This document shows, one piece after another, positions 56,087-64,000 of a DNA stretch of 64,000 nt. Location of the stretch: NCBI GenBank assembly GCA_030913685.1, contig CP133187.1, forward strand, positions 2,112,001 through 2,176,000, read 5' to 3'. Position numbers and translations under genes: made by a program. The notes under the pieces are model-generated. The model ran no database searches and was not told where the DNA came from. It worked only from the letters and a program-made list of their open reading frames with translations. Source of the stretch: Oscillospiraceae bacterium MB24-C1 (GTDB lineage: Bacteria > Bacillota > Clostridia > Oscillospirales > Ruminococcaceae). The first letter of the stretch is position 1. The number at the start of each line of letters is the position of its first letter.

Positions 56087-56255
56087 TTACATTCTCCTTT
56101 TTTTAATTTTCAGTTTTGTCGTTCTACCTAAAGCAGTTCCTGACCGAGGTTCTCTCCGTCGTTTTCGTCGCTCTCTCTTTCGAGGTCTTGGCAACCGTAT
56201 CACCTTTAGACGATCATTCAATTTTCAAGATGCAATGCTTTTCTTCTACTTTCAT

Positions 56256-56284
56256 TTTACAAATTAATGTGCTATCCTTATATC
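56256..56284 (+). promoter_or_regulatory. promoter of the 364-residue element gene
   Basis: TTTACA, 17-base spacer, TATATC, about 57 bases before the ATG at 56341. Confidence 0.5.
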
Positions 56285-56340
56285 GTGAATTAAAAGAATT
56301 TTATTTTAACAAAATCAATTCTTTACATAAGGAGGGCATT

Positions 56341-57435
56341 ATGGAGATTACTTATCCTTTTGCTAAGGTTTTTACCGACAGCACAAACAAACTGAATGTA
56401 TTCTTCTTGCACGATACTCAGCACACTACTTTTGAGCAAATTGGAGACATTGGAAATGGTATTGTCGATTTTTGCGAACTTGATTTTACAGAAGTTTTAG
56501 AAAAAATAAAAAGCTCGAGTACCATAACGGTATCTGAGCAGAATTTTGAAGATATTAAAAATATATTTTGGAACGCTGTAGACTTATTGAAAGACAAGCA
56601 CAGCTATGCTCACTTCTTTTTAAACAGCGAAATTTTAAGGACGTTCTATGCAAGTCAAAAGACAAAAGTAGAAATGATTGATTATCTTATATTTCTATTT
56701 CACTATTATGCTAATTTACAAAAGATTTATAGCGATGCTTTAGAAATGTGCCTCAATAAAGAAGTGCTGACGGAATACACACTTGCTGAAAGATATATGA
56801 TTTTTTGCAATCTTACCCCAAACTTTACACATCATATGCTCCGTTCCATGTATGGCATTGCACCAATTTCTTACGGCAAGTTTGATACAAGTAAACTGAT
56901 TGCTTTTGATGACCCAAAAGATGTAGATACTCGAAAGGTTTTACAGAATATTCATCGTGACAGCAATTATGAAGTAAGTATGTGGCAGTATTTTGCCATT
57001 CAAAGTTTAGAGGAAATGCTCTATCTTGAGTTTATGGAAATGATTAAGCGAGGTATTTTAGTGAAGCGGTGTGCTTTGTGCGATAAACTATTTGTGCTTG
57101 CAGATAAGCGCAAACGGGATTACTGCGACAGGATTTATAAAAACAATCGCACTTGTAAACAGGTTGGTGCAAAAATGAAATTTAATAAATCTGTTGAGGA
57201 AGATAAGTTTTTGCAAGAGTTTCAGCGAATTTACAACCGTATGTATTCAAGGTACTACCGCATTGATGCTTGGGATTCCGAGCGAGAAACTAACAAACTT
57301 TCAGAGAAAGAATTTAGGGAGTGGTCTGCTCTCGCATCCAAGTTGCGACTTGACTATAAAGTGGGCAAACTTGATGGTGAAGAAATGACAAAAGCACTTG
57401 AGTACAGTGCAAAATTTTATGACAACGAAAGCTGA
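56341..57435 (+). CDS. element protein with CGNR-like zinc module (DUF6076-like)
   Basis: 364 residues from the ATG at 56341 (AAGGAGG 7 bases upstream); an in-frame start at 56116 would add an unlikely leader. The N-terminal ~230 residues are helical with no motif I recognise. Near ~241-275 RCALCDKLFVLADKRKRDYC followed by RTCKQVGAK forms a CxxC...C...C zinc-binding pattern like CGNR fingers, then a basic helical tail. The only plus-strand gene in the element. The family name is from memory and tentative. A DNA/RNA-binding regulator is possible. Confidence 0.7.
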   Translation: MEITYPFAKVFTDSTNKLNVFFLHDTQHTTFEQIGDIGNGIVDFCELDFTEVLEKIKSSSTITVSEQNFEDIKNIFWNAVDLLKDKHSYAHFFLNSEILRTFYASQKTKVEMIDYLIFLFHYYANLQKIYSDALEMCLNKEVLTEYTLAERYMIFCNLTPNFTHHMLRSMYGIAPISYGKFDTSKLIAFDDPKDVDTRKVLQNIHRDSNYEVSMWQYFAIQSLEEMLYLEFMEMIKRGILVKRCALCDKLFVLADKRKRDYCDRIYKNNRTCKQVGAKMKFNKSVEEDKFLQEFQRIYNRMYSRYYRIDAWDSERETNKLSEKEFREWSALASKLRLDYKVGKLDGEEMTKALEYSAKFYDNES

Positions 57436-57473
57436 GGGAACGATTTGTTCTCTCAGCTTTTGCTTGTCTATGG

Positions 57474-58025
57474 TTAATCCATAATGCCAACCATCTTATT
57501 TATGTCACCATCACTACCTACCATAGTGCCACCGCCCATGATGCCAATTTTGTTGCCGTTCTCGTACATATCCTCTGCAAAGATACATTCGTTTTCGCCC
57601 ATATAGTCCACCCAGCCGAAGCCTAAGAAGTAGCTTTGCTTTTGACCGTTCATTATACGAGTATCACCCATTTGGGGAGTGGGTGGCTCTTTAGGTGTTA
57701 GTGTAGGGGGCTTTGTAGCCGTTCTGGTGTCGGATATCGGGGGAATGCCCGATATTTCTTTTTCTGTCGGCTGTGTTGTGGAGCTTTCTTTGGTTGGTGG
57801 TTCAACAATTTTCTCGATTTGGGTGCTGATTTTTGTCATTTCTTCGCCCGCAAGTGGCTTTGTTTCAATGGGTTGTGTGTAAATCTTACTTGCTTCTACG
57901 ACCTCAGACACAGGGCAATTTTGAGGTGAAGTTGGCGAGCTTGTCAGTTCTGTGTGATAAGCTGTTATCATCAGAGAAAGAATTGCAAGTGTAGTTGCTG
58001 TCAATGCTATTTTAGTTTTCTTCAT
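57474..58025 (-). CDS. membrane-anchored Pro/Thr-rich element protein
   Basis: 183 residues from the ATG at 58025 (MKKTKIALTATT). An N-terminal hydrophobic helix (~5-22) anchors or exports it; a Pro/Thr/Ser/Glu-rich stretch (~25-120) follows, then a compact Gly-rich C-terminus (LGFGWVDYMGENE, IGIMGGGTMVGSDGDINKMVG). Likely extracytoplasmic. Overlaps the preceding gene by 14 bases. No function known. Confidence 0.7.
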   Translation of the reverse strand: MKKTKIALTATTLAILSLMITAYHTELTSSPTSPQNCPVSEVVEASKIYTQPIETKPLAGEEMTKISTQIEKIVEPPTKESSTTQPTEKEISGIPPISDTRTATKPPTLTPKEPPTPQMGDTRIMNGQKQSYFLGFGWVDYMGENECIFAEDMYENGNKIGIMGGGTMVGSDGDINKMVGIMD

Positions 58026-58335
58026 CTTTCTGCACCTCCTGTACCATAAAAGAATTCCCACAGTTTTGAGAGTCTATCTCAGCACTGTGGGAATCGTAAT
58101 TTTGTAATTCATTTGTTAACTCAAAGCCTAATTTAAAGCCTTGAATGAAACTGTCTTTGCTTTGGTAGTTGCAAATCATTTCTAAGGCATCAATAATTCG
58201 CAGAATGATTTTTCTATCTTCCTTTGGTAGGTGGTCAATTAGTATTTTGTGGTTTTCATCTATGGAAGATTTAAGTTCTATTTGCTCGATTGGCTTATAA
58301 AAGCTGTGGTATAGGTCATCTAATCTTTGTGGCAT
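58012..58335 (-). CDS. DUF6809-like element protein
   Basis: 107 residues from the ATG at 58335, which has AAAGGAGGACGAG upstream. MPQRLDDLYHSFYKPIEQIE followed by KILIDHLPKEDRK and FIQGFKLGFELTNEL fits a small helical family (DUF6809, from memory) common on clostridial mobile elements. Its function is unknown. Confidence 0.7.
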   Translation of the reverse strand: MPQRLDDLYHSFYKPIEQIELKSSIDENHKILIDHLPKEDRKIILRIIDALEMICNYQSKDSFIQGFKLGFELTNELQNYDSHSAEIDSQNCGNSFMVQEVQKDEEN

Positions 58336-58404
58336 ATTCTCGTCCTCCTTTGTAAGCACAAAGGATACCACAGAAAGAGGAGAATAGCTACTGGAATGTT
58401 GGTT

Positions 58405-58968
58405 TTATTTATTATCAAATAAACTTTTTATCCTTTTGATAACAATAAAAATATTAAGAAGTATTGCAAAAATCAAATAATATATTGTAAAGCTGATACA
58501 ATATTTCACCCAAGCTGTTTCAATGTTTCCAATAAAAAGAACAGAAAAAGATGCCATCAGAGCAGCTATACAAAGCACGGATTCGAATATAACAGTGTTA
58601 AATGTTTCCTTTAACACTTGTTTATAGTGCTTGTCATCTTTGTTGAAACCAGTCAGCACGCTCAACATTGCAAATAGCATTGAAATAATAATAGATAGCA
58701 CAATAACTATATTTCCGACAATATCCTTGTCAATTAGTCTATAGTTAGCTACCCCAAAAGCCAAGAGTATCGGAACTCCATAAAACACAAAAATTTGTCC
58801 TTTGGCATCTTTAAAAATTTCTAATTGATCGCTAAAAATTTTTCGGACGTCGAAGAAGTTATTGTTTTTTCTTGCAAAGTTAAAGAGCAGTATTATTCCT
58901 GATAAAGTGAGCAGAAAGCATGGGGACAATATGAATTTAATAATTTTGTCTATCGTCATTTCTATCAC
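58405..58968 (-). CDS. multi-pass membrane protein of a two-gene cassette
   Basis: 187 residues with about five hydrophobic helices (~10-30, 58-76, 83-105, 128-148, 153-177) and short basic loops. It starts one base after the stop of the upstream 325-residue gene, so the two are translationally coupled. No family was recognised. Pairing of a soluble protein with a small membrane protein inside a defence operon suggests a membrane-acting effector; this is inference. Confidence 0.75.
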   Translation of the reverse strand: MIEMTIDKIIKFILSPCFLLTLSGIILLFNFARKNNNFFDVRKIFSDQLEIFKDAKGQIFVFYGVPILLAFGVANYRLIDKDIVGNIVIVLSIIISMLFAMLSVLTGFNKDDKHYKQVLKETFNTVIFESVLCIAALMASFSVLFIGNIETAWVKYCISFTIYYLIFAILLNIFIVIKRIKSLFDNK

Positions 58969-58969
58969 C

Positions 58970-59947
58970 TCAACTTTTATCTACTTGTAACACCATCTCA
59001 CTTAAATAATCGTCTGCAACTTTTTCAAAATGCCCTAATAATTTTTCTTTGTTTGGGTGACCGTCCGGCATTTGAATATCATCTGGAATCATTTCAATTA
59101 AGCTAAGGTTTTCGAGATTTCCCATGTTAATGGTTCTTTCATTGTTGTTGATTTTTACTCGGAGCTTTAGCTGATCATAATCCAATCCATCAAACTCAAA
59201 CAAATTAAATTTGCCCTGCGTAAAGAAGTCGATCTTCGATTTTATTCTGCTCCATTTAGTTTCGTCAAATGTTAAATTACCTATAATCTTGGTTTCTGCA
59301 CCATAACCTTTTGCAAAATTATCAGATCCATCACCCGATTTGTGATTTTTAATCATAATGATTTGCTTAACGTTTTCTTGCTTGATCATACGTTCAACAA
59401 ATAGCTTTGTAGCAATAGTTTTACATTCAAAAGTTATATGATAATTTTCTGCGAAATGCTCTTTTATATAGTCAGTAGTAACGGTCTTAACTCCGTATTG
59501 ACCGACATTTTGAAAAAACAGCATACCTTTTTGCACTTTTACTTTACCGTCCATGCTGTCCTTGGGGATAATAACGTAAAGATAAAATGGACGTTCTTCA
59601 GTTTGATTCTCAGTCCTTTTATGTACAACTTTTCTGCTGTGATTATCAATAATATCAGCTGAGCTACCATAGGTTCCAGATTTTATGATGCAGTATACAA
59701 ACGAATATTCCTCGGTTTCACCAGAGTAAGAATCTTGGAACTCGCAATGAAAGGTTCTTTTTTTATTACTGTCATCAATTGCCTCAGAATGAGATTTAAA
59801 AAATTTTATAAAAGTATCAGCTACGCTGTATTCATTATATTGCTCGTCGTTGTCTTCAATGACTTTATCTTCGAAAAAAAGATAATTGCCTCTTGAATTT
59901 CGCTTTTTCAAAAGAAAACTGCACGCAGTTAGACTTAGATTTGCCAT
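58970..59947 (-). CDS. soluble protein of a two-gene cassette, unknown function
   Basis: 325 residues with no signal peptide or membrane helix. Landmarks: YCIIKSGTYGSSADIIDNH (~87-105), GKVKVQKGMLFFQNVGQYGV (~135-155), and a C-terminal region rich in charged residues. AAAGGAG precedes the ATG. It begins 57 bases after the ImmA/IrrE gene and is read on the same strand as the type I restriction genes. I recognise no catalytic motif. It could be a sensor or effector of phage defence. Confidence 0.75.
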   Translation of the reverse strand: MANLSLTACSFLLKKRNSRGNYLFFEDKVIEDNDEQYNEYSVADTFIKFFKSHSEAIDDSNKKRTFHCEFQDSYSGETEEYSFVYCIIKSGTYGSSADIIDNHSRKVVHKRTENQTEERPFYLYVIIPKDSMDGKVKVQKGMLFFQNVGQYGVKTVTTDYIKEHFAENYHITFECKTIATKLFVERMIKQENVKQIIMIKNHKSGDGSDNFAKGYGAETKIIGNLTFDETKWSRIKSKIDFFTQGKFNLFEFDGLDYDQLKLRVKINNNERTINMGNLENLSLIEMIPDDIQMPDGHPNKEKLLGHFEKVADDYLSEMVLQVDKS

Positions 59948-60003
59948 ATGCTCTCCTTTCTATTGCTCTAAAAATGAAGTTAATAAACTTAAATTTGCAC
60001 TTG

Positions 60004-60600
60004 TTATTTAGTAAACTCAAATCTCGCCAACTTCAGTTGTTTTAAGCGGTATCGCAGTGCTGCTTCAGAAACTCCATAGCGTTTCATCAAATCCCCACGG
60101 ATACCGCACCAAATGCTAAAGGTATAATCGTTTTTGACATGCAGATAGTCCTTTATTTTGGCTCTTCGAGAGTTTTGGAGCATTCTTAGAAAAGCAGGCT
60201 TTACCTTATCTTCTGGCATCAGAAAACAGCTTGCAAAATAGTTTGCTTCGGCTTCAATGCTGTTAGAGGTTTGATGTTCTTCCATAATCTCATCTTCACA
60301 GCAATAAAAAGCGTTGGTTGTTAGATGATGAGATAGAAAATAGTGCCCAAGCTCGTGGGCTATGGTGAAGTTTTTCCTACCCACATTATCAATCGTACCA
60401 TTCACCATAATATAAAATTGTCCACTGTTTCCCTTGGTAAGCGCTCCGACAAAATTATGATTAGCGGAGTTAATTTTTCGAAACTTTATGTGTTCTGCCT
60501 GCATAATATCCGAGAGGATTTTGTGGCTGTTTCCTTTCTTCAGATATTTAACAAGAACTGTATTTGCAACAGCCTCTATTTCACTATTTGTCATCGTCAT
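60004..60600 (-). CDS. ImmA/IrrE-family metallopeptidase
   Basis: About 198 residues (DUF955). Zinc site FTIAHELGHYFLSHH (~76-90) with the third ligand in SIEAEANYFASCFLMPE (~112-128). ImmA cleaves the ImmR repressor of ICEBs1, and related peptidases trigger regulators or abortive responses. The start (60600, or 60594) lies within the end of hsdS, so the gene is translationally coupled to it. The usual helix-turn-helix partner repressor is not adjacent. Confidence 0.85.
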   Translation of the reverse strand: MTMTNSEIEAVANTVLVKYLKKGNSHKILSDIMQAEHIKFRKINSANHNFVGALTKGNSGQFYIMVNGTIDNVGRKNFTIAHELGHYFLSHHLTTNAFYCCEDEIMEEHQTSNSIEAEANYFASCFLMPEDKVKPAFLRMLQNSRRAKIKDYLHVKNDYTFSIWCGIRGDLMKRYGVSEAALRYRLKQLKLARFEFTK

Positions 60601-61840
60601 CCATGGCATCAAAGATTTCTCGCAGCGTTTGCCTATCAATATCGCCACGAGCGGCAAGTCCTTGGTTTTGCAGCCACAATGCAAAACGGTGGTCTTGCTC
60701 ATTCTTTGTGCCATTCTCACAAACATGGAGAACCGGTTTTTGTTCCTCTACAACGGTAGCCTGTCCGTTCATAAGCATTGGCAAAAGCCAGTCACGGAGG
60801 CTTGTGAGTTCTTGGTTTTCCCTTGTTTTTTCTGAAATCATATTAAACATTGGGCAAATTATTTTATTAAATGATTTAATTTCCTCTGTATTTGGTATAT
60901 AGATAGGTCGGTCTTTCAACAATTCTTTTTGTAAATGCTTTAGACCTGTGCCTTGAAAAAACTTTTGATTCAGCTCAACCTTTATTGAATTTAACAAAAG
61001 GTACAGATAATCAGACAACTTATTCTTTGCACTTATGCACCATGTATCAGTGGAGTATGCTGCATCTCCAACATAGAATTTTACATCAGCATTTCCACCA
61101 GTATTTAAGAAGCAGTTTCTTCCATTAATAAGTGGCTTTTTCCATTCGAGGATAGCTTCGCCACTTGTAAAAAATGGGTAATCACCATTAGTAGATTTTG
61201 CTTCACCGACTTGAATGGTTGACTTTCCATTTTCTATTATTACATCAGCGATTTTCCCATTAGTAGCCTTTCTGAAAAACAAATGCATATAAATGTCGTG
61301 TGCCTGTTGTTGCAATGTTTCGTTGATTTTTTTGTTGCTCAGCATTTTATTGTTTATATTTCTAAGCAATCGTGCAATTTGATCTTGATTATCGTCTATA
61401 ATAGGAATAATTATATCTTTTAAGTCGGGAATACACAGATTGCTTACTATTGAGCCAGTTGCATCCGCCCTCTTAAATTGTGTCTGAACGAAATTTGAGG
61501 AAAGTATAAAAAGTAAATAATGGGGATTGCATTTTTTTTTATCAACTTTTAATAGTACCAACCGTTGACCCAAACAGCACTTTAAACCTTTAGGAACAAT
61601 CCCTACTACACCCATAGGAGCTTCTCTTGAAATTATTATATCATTTTCTTCTGGAATAGCTCTTTTTGTTCTTTCTTTGTATGTTTTTTCATCAACATAG
61701 TATCCATCGCTAAAATCTATATTTCCGTTTTTTAAGTTGAAGTTACGAACAACTCTAATACCTCTATCTTTCCATTCAGGCGTTGTATGAGGACAATCGA
61801 TTACATCCGTACATAATTCAAATAATTTACAGTATCTCAT
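60584..61840 (-). CDS. hsdS: type I restriction-modification specificity subunit HsdS
   Basis: 418 residues from the ATG at 61840 (GGAGGCGGC upstream; the in-frame ATG at 61879 is inside the preceding small gene). Two target-recognition domains (~1-180 and ~205-370), each with the HsdS pattern, are separated by conserved helices (INETLQQQAHDIYMHLFF; then TRENQELTSLRDWLLPMLMNGQ). The ~50-residue C-terminal tail is acidic. Sets DNA specificity of the HsdM complex. Confidence 0.92.
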   Translation of the reverse strand: MRYCKLFELCTDVIDCPHTTPEWKDRGIRVVRNFNLKNGNIDFSDGYYVDEKTYKERTKRAIPEENDIIISREAPMGVVGIVPKGLKCCLGQRLVLLKVDKKKCNPHYLLFILSSNFVQTQFKRADATGSIVSNLCIPDLKDIIIPIIDDNQDQIARLLRNINNKMLSNKKINETLQQQAHDIYMHLFFRKATNGKIADVIIENGKSTIQVGEAKSTNGDYPFFTSGEAILEWKKPLINGRNCFLNTGGNADVKFYVGDAAYSTDTWCISAKNKLSDYLYLLLNSIKVELNQKFFQGTGLKHLQKELLKDRPIYIPNTEEIKSFNKIICPMFNMISEKTRENQELTSLRDWLLPMLMNGQATVVEEQKPVLHVCENGTKNEQDHRFALWLQNQGLAARGDIDRQTLREIFDAMDDDDK

Positions 61841-62058
61841 TTCGCCGCCTCCAACAATTCTTTGTATGTCTTTTTCCATTTAGCGGAAGGATGGCTGCAT
61901 ATATTATCAGAAGTACAGAAAGCACATACTGAATCCAAATAACAATATCCACATATATCAGGGTTCGAGTGCCTACATCCATAAGTTCGATTTTCATTAT
62001 CTTTATCAGTTAAAGGTGTTCGCAGTGGAAAACACAAATCTTTCGGAAAATTACTCAT
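61837..62058 (-). CDS. cysteine-rich mini-protein within the type I R-M operon
   Basis: 73 residues with seven cysteines; six are clustered at positions 28-54 (GCRH, CGYC, CAFC, DNIC), a likely zinc- or Fe-S-binding knuckle. It overlaps hsdM by 8 bases and hsdS by 4, so it is co-translated with both. No family recognised. It may be a regulator or accessory subunit of the modification complex. Confidence 0.75.
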   Translation of the reverse strand: MSNFPKDLCFPLRTPLTDKDNENRTYGCRHSNPDICGYCYLDSVCAFCTSDNICSHPSAKWKKTYKELLEAAK

Positions 62059-63673
62059 ACTTCACCTTCTTTAACTGCTCTAATATTTCAGCCTGCAGTT
62101 TTTCCCCTTCAGCAAAATATTTTGTTAGTTTGCTTGTGTAATCTGTCATTTTTGCATTGAATTCTTCGGGTGTTATATCTACATAATCAATTTCCACATC
62201 AAAATACTGTCCTGCTGAAAGAGAATATTTCTTAGCAATAATTTCATCATAAGTTACAGCCACTGAAAAATCTTCGACAGCCTTTTTGTTTAGAAAAGTA
62301 TCTACAATCAAATCAATTTCTTCGTGACGAAGTCGACATTTTTTATTGTTTCCATCTTGGTAATCTTCGCCCATTTTGGATGCATCAATTAAAACAACCT
62401 TTTCTGTTGTTTTGGAATTGTCAAAAAACAGCACCGAAACATTGGTACCCGTGGTTGCAAAAACATTTGAGGGCATACTGATTACACCATAGACGATATG
62501 CTCGTCTACGATGTGCTTTAAAACTTTATTTTCTATTCCACTTTTTGCAGTAACGAAGCCTGTGGGAATTACGATGGCACCTTTACCATTTGCTTTTAGT
62601 GAGTTGATAACATGCTGAATAAAGCAGGTGTAAATCGCCATGCTTTCCTTTTTCTTTGCCGGAACTTTCGGAACACCCGCCCAAAAACGAGCAGGCATTT
62701 TGTCCAGTTTTTCTCTTGTATCGGAAAAATCCATTTTAAAAGGTGGGTTAGATACCACATAATCAAATTGTCTAAGCGATTTCTTATCATCACTTTTGTG
62801 GTATGGCTCTGCTAAAGTATCGCCTTGCACTGCATGATCAAGGGAGGTAACCAAGCCGTTTAAAATAAGATTTAGCTTCAGCATTTTATTGCTTCGCTGG
62901 GATATGTCTTGTGCAAAAATGGTGCATTTGTCCTCACCAATTTGGTGGCTAAGTGCCATTAGTAATGTGCCTGTGCCTGCTGATGGGTCGTAGCACTCAA
63001 TATTGTGCAAATCTTTGCTATCACCCACCAAAAGGCGAGCCATTATTGTTGCAATAGAATGTGGAGTGTAGTATTCAGCATACTTACCACCACCTGCGGT
63101 ATTATAGTCCTTAATTAAATACTCAAAAACAGAAGCAAAAAAATCGTAATGTTGGTTAAACGCTTCTTCAAAAGAAAAATTTACAAGCTTGTCCACCAAT
63201 GCACGAGCAAATGATGCCCTTTGAGCATCGTCTGTTACATAAGGTGTCAGTTTTTCAAAAAGTGCAATTTTTGTGTTTAATGTGGTTTGTGTTGCAAATA
63301 TAGCCATATTGATATCAGCGATATCTGTCATGGTGCTATCAAAAATTAAGTCAAAATCGCCTTTAGCCTGTTGGTTCCACAAATTTGAAATTAGGTGTTG
63401 AGGGTATAGCTTTGGAATATCCGGGGAAAGCTCGTCTAAAATATCAAGGCGTTCATCCTCGGTCATATTGGCATATACAATTTCCCACTTTTCTGCATTT
63501 GCAAGCTTAGGACTGATTTTCTTCACAGCGTGTCCGAATTTGTCGTTAATAAACTTATACAGAAACACCTGTGTGATAATTTTATATTCGTTACCGTCAT
63601 TGCCCATACCATAGGTTTGACAGGTGGATTTTAACGCATCTATCAGTGCTATTGTTTTTTCTTTTATATTCAT
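62051..63673 (-). CDS. hsdM: type I restriction-modification methyltransferase HsdM
   Basis: 540 residues. An N-terminal HsdM helical domain (~1-150) precedes the N6-adenine methylase domain with SAM motif DPSAGTGTLLMAL (~230) and catalytic NPPF in YVVSNPPFKMDFS (~309). FAEGEKLQAEILEQLKKVKYE forms the C-terminal helix. Full length. Methylates host DNA together with HsdS. Confidence 0.95.
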   Translation of the reverse strand: MNIKEKTIALIDALKSTCQTYGMGNDGNEYKIITQVFLYKFINDKFGHAVKKISPKLANAEKWEIVYANMTEDERLDILDELSPDIPKLYPQHLISNLWNQQAKGDFDLIFDSTMTDIADINMAIFATQTTLNTKIALFEKLTPYVTDDAQRASFARALVDKLVNFSFEEAFNQHYDFFASVFEYLIKDYNTAGGGKYAEYYTPHSIATIMARLLVGDSKDLHNIECYDPSAGTGTLLMALSHQIGEDKCTIFAQDISQRSNKMLKLNLILNGLVTSLDHAVQGDTLAEPYHKSDDKKSLRQFDYVVSNPPFKMDFSDTREKLDKMPARFWAGVPKVPAKKKESMAIYTCFIQHVINSLKANGKGAIVIPTGFVTAKSGIENKVLKHIVDEHIVYGVISMPSNVFATTGTNVSVLFFDNSKTTEKVVLIDASKMGEDYQDGNNKKCRLRHEEIDLIVDTFLNKKAVEDFSVAVTYDEIIAKKYSLSAGQYFDVEIDYVDITPEEFNAKMTDYTSKLTKYFAEGEKLQAEILEQLKKVKYE

Positions 63674-63687
63674 GGTTTCTCCTAAAT

Positions 63688-63999
63688 TTAAGCAACAGGA
63701 TATGTTGCGTTATATTGATTTAAATACTGCTTTGCAATACGACTTTGAATAAACACTCTATCCTCACGCTCATTTTCAAAGCCTAATTTATTCATGCCAT
63801 CTTTGATTTGAGACATAACAGTTTGTTCAAAATACGCATCTTTTTTAAGAATGTCGTTTCTATCGTAAACTTTTTGGTCAATATCGCCTTTAATAGTAAA
63901 AAGCACACTCATAATAGATTCATCATAAATAGAAACTATCGGCTTTCTCTTAGCTATTTTACGCTGCTCGTTTTCTTCACAGATACGTTTATGAACACG
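63688..63999 (-). CDS. partial gene upstream of hsdM, possibly HsdR (5' end outside window)
   Basis: The frame is open to the right edge, giving the last ~103 residues, ending QYLNQYNATYPVA; the ATG at 63912 is internal. It lies 14 bases before hsdM on the same strand. Type I operons often run R-M-S, so HsdR is the likely identity, but no diagnostic motif is visible in this C-terminal piece. Confidence 0.5.
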   Translation of the reverse strand, partial: RVHKRICEENEQRKIAKRKPIVSIYDESIMSVLFTIKGDIDQKVYDRNDILKKDAYFEQTVMSQIKDGMNKLGFENEREDRVFIQSRIAKQYLNQYNATYPVA

Positions 64000-64000
64000 G

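Larger units (their letters stand above)
53042..64000. mobile_element. integrative mobilizable element next to tRNA-Leu (right end outside window)
   Basis: From the tRNA-Leu 3' end onward the DNA is visibly AT-richer than the preceding 53 kb, and the genes are those of mobile elements: relaxase, MobC, RepA-like helicase, small element-specific proteins and a defence operon. No integrase or second attachment site is inside the window, so the borders and excision mechanism are inferred. The tRNA 3' end is the likely attachment site. Confidence 0.65.

Overview
The window looks like chromosomal DNA of an anaerobic, spore-forming, butyrate-producing member of the Clostridia, of the Oscillospiraceae/Ruminococcaceae kind. 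Three things support this: a gene order close to the Bacillus/Clostridium yicC-remA-gmk-rpoZ-priA-def-fmt-rsmB-rlmN-prpC-prkC-rsgA-thiN block, spore-morphogenesis genes (spoVM, a sipL-like gene, spoIVA, a SpoIID-domain gene), and a complete set of enzymes from acetyl-CoA to butyrate ending in a butyryl-CoA:acetate CoA-transferase. The species cannot be named from the sequence alone.

Layout. 1-14164 (+): the conserved housekeeping block listed above, ending in a MATE transporter; compared with Bacillus, coaBC and rpe are absent from their usual slots. 14330-17250 (-): thl-crt-hbd, the first half of butyrate synthesis. 17653-21113: a spore-coat basement cluster with two very small genes on the minus strand (a 25-residue SpoVM-like peptide and a 50-residue membrane protein) facing sipL and spoIVA. 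21418-22251: a secreted protein of unknown function. 22534-27339 (-): bcd-etfB-etfA and the CoA-transferase but. 27629-32453 (+): a NuoF-Fe-S/GltD fusion with an [FeFe] hydrogenase, then an iron alcohol dehydrogenase. Together these form a fermentation island (acetyl-CoA to butyrate, H2 and alcohol) in which NADH and reduced ferredoxin are re-oxidised; Rex-like operators lie upstream of thl and bcd.

32629-39855 (-): ruvX, an unusual SpoIID fusion, thiI-iscS, a radical SAM protein and a histidine kinase without a canonical H-box histidine. 40125-42406 (+): two tandem GAPDH genes with different cofactor-pocket residues. 42498-52682: assorted genes (GNAT, DUF1576 membrane protein, trmB, a C26 amidase, murD, two M42 peptidases, a methionine gamma-lyase-like PLP enzyme) plus a 39-residue acidic micro-ORF.

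52959-53041 is tRNA-Leu(UAG). Immediately after it the DNA becomes clearly AT-richer and carries a mobilizable element that runs off the right edge: relaxase, MobC, an oriT-like hairpin cluster, a RepA-type helicase, several element-specific small proteins, and a defence operon read on the minus strand. That operon contains a gene cut by the window edge (possibly hsdR), hsdM, a Cys-rich mini-protein, hsdS, an ImmA/IrrE peptidase, and a two-gene cassette (soluble protein plus membrane protein) of unknown function. This cassette is the best candidate here for an undescribed defence module. No integrase lies within the window.
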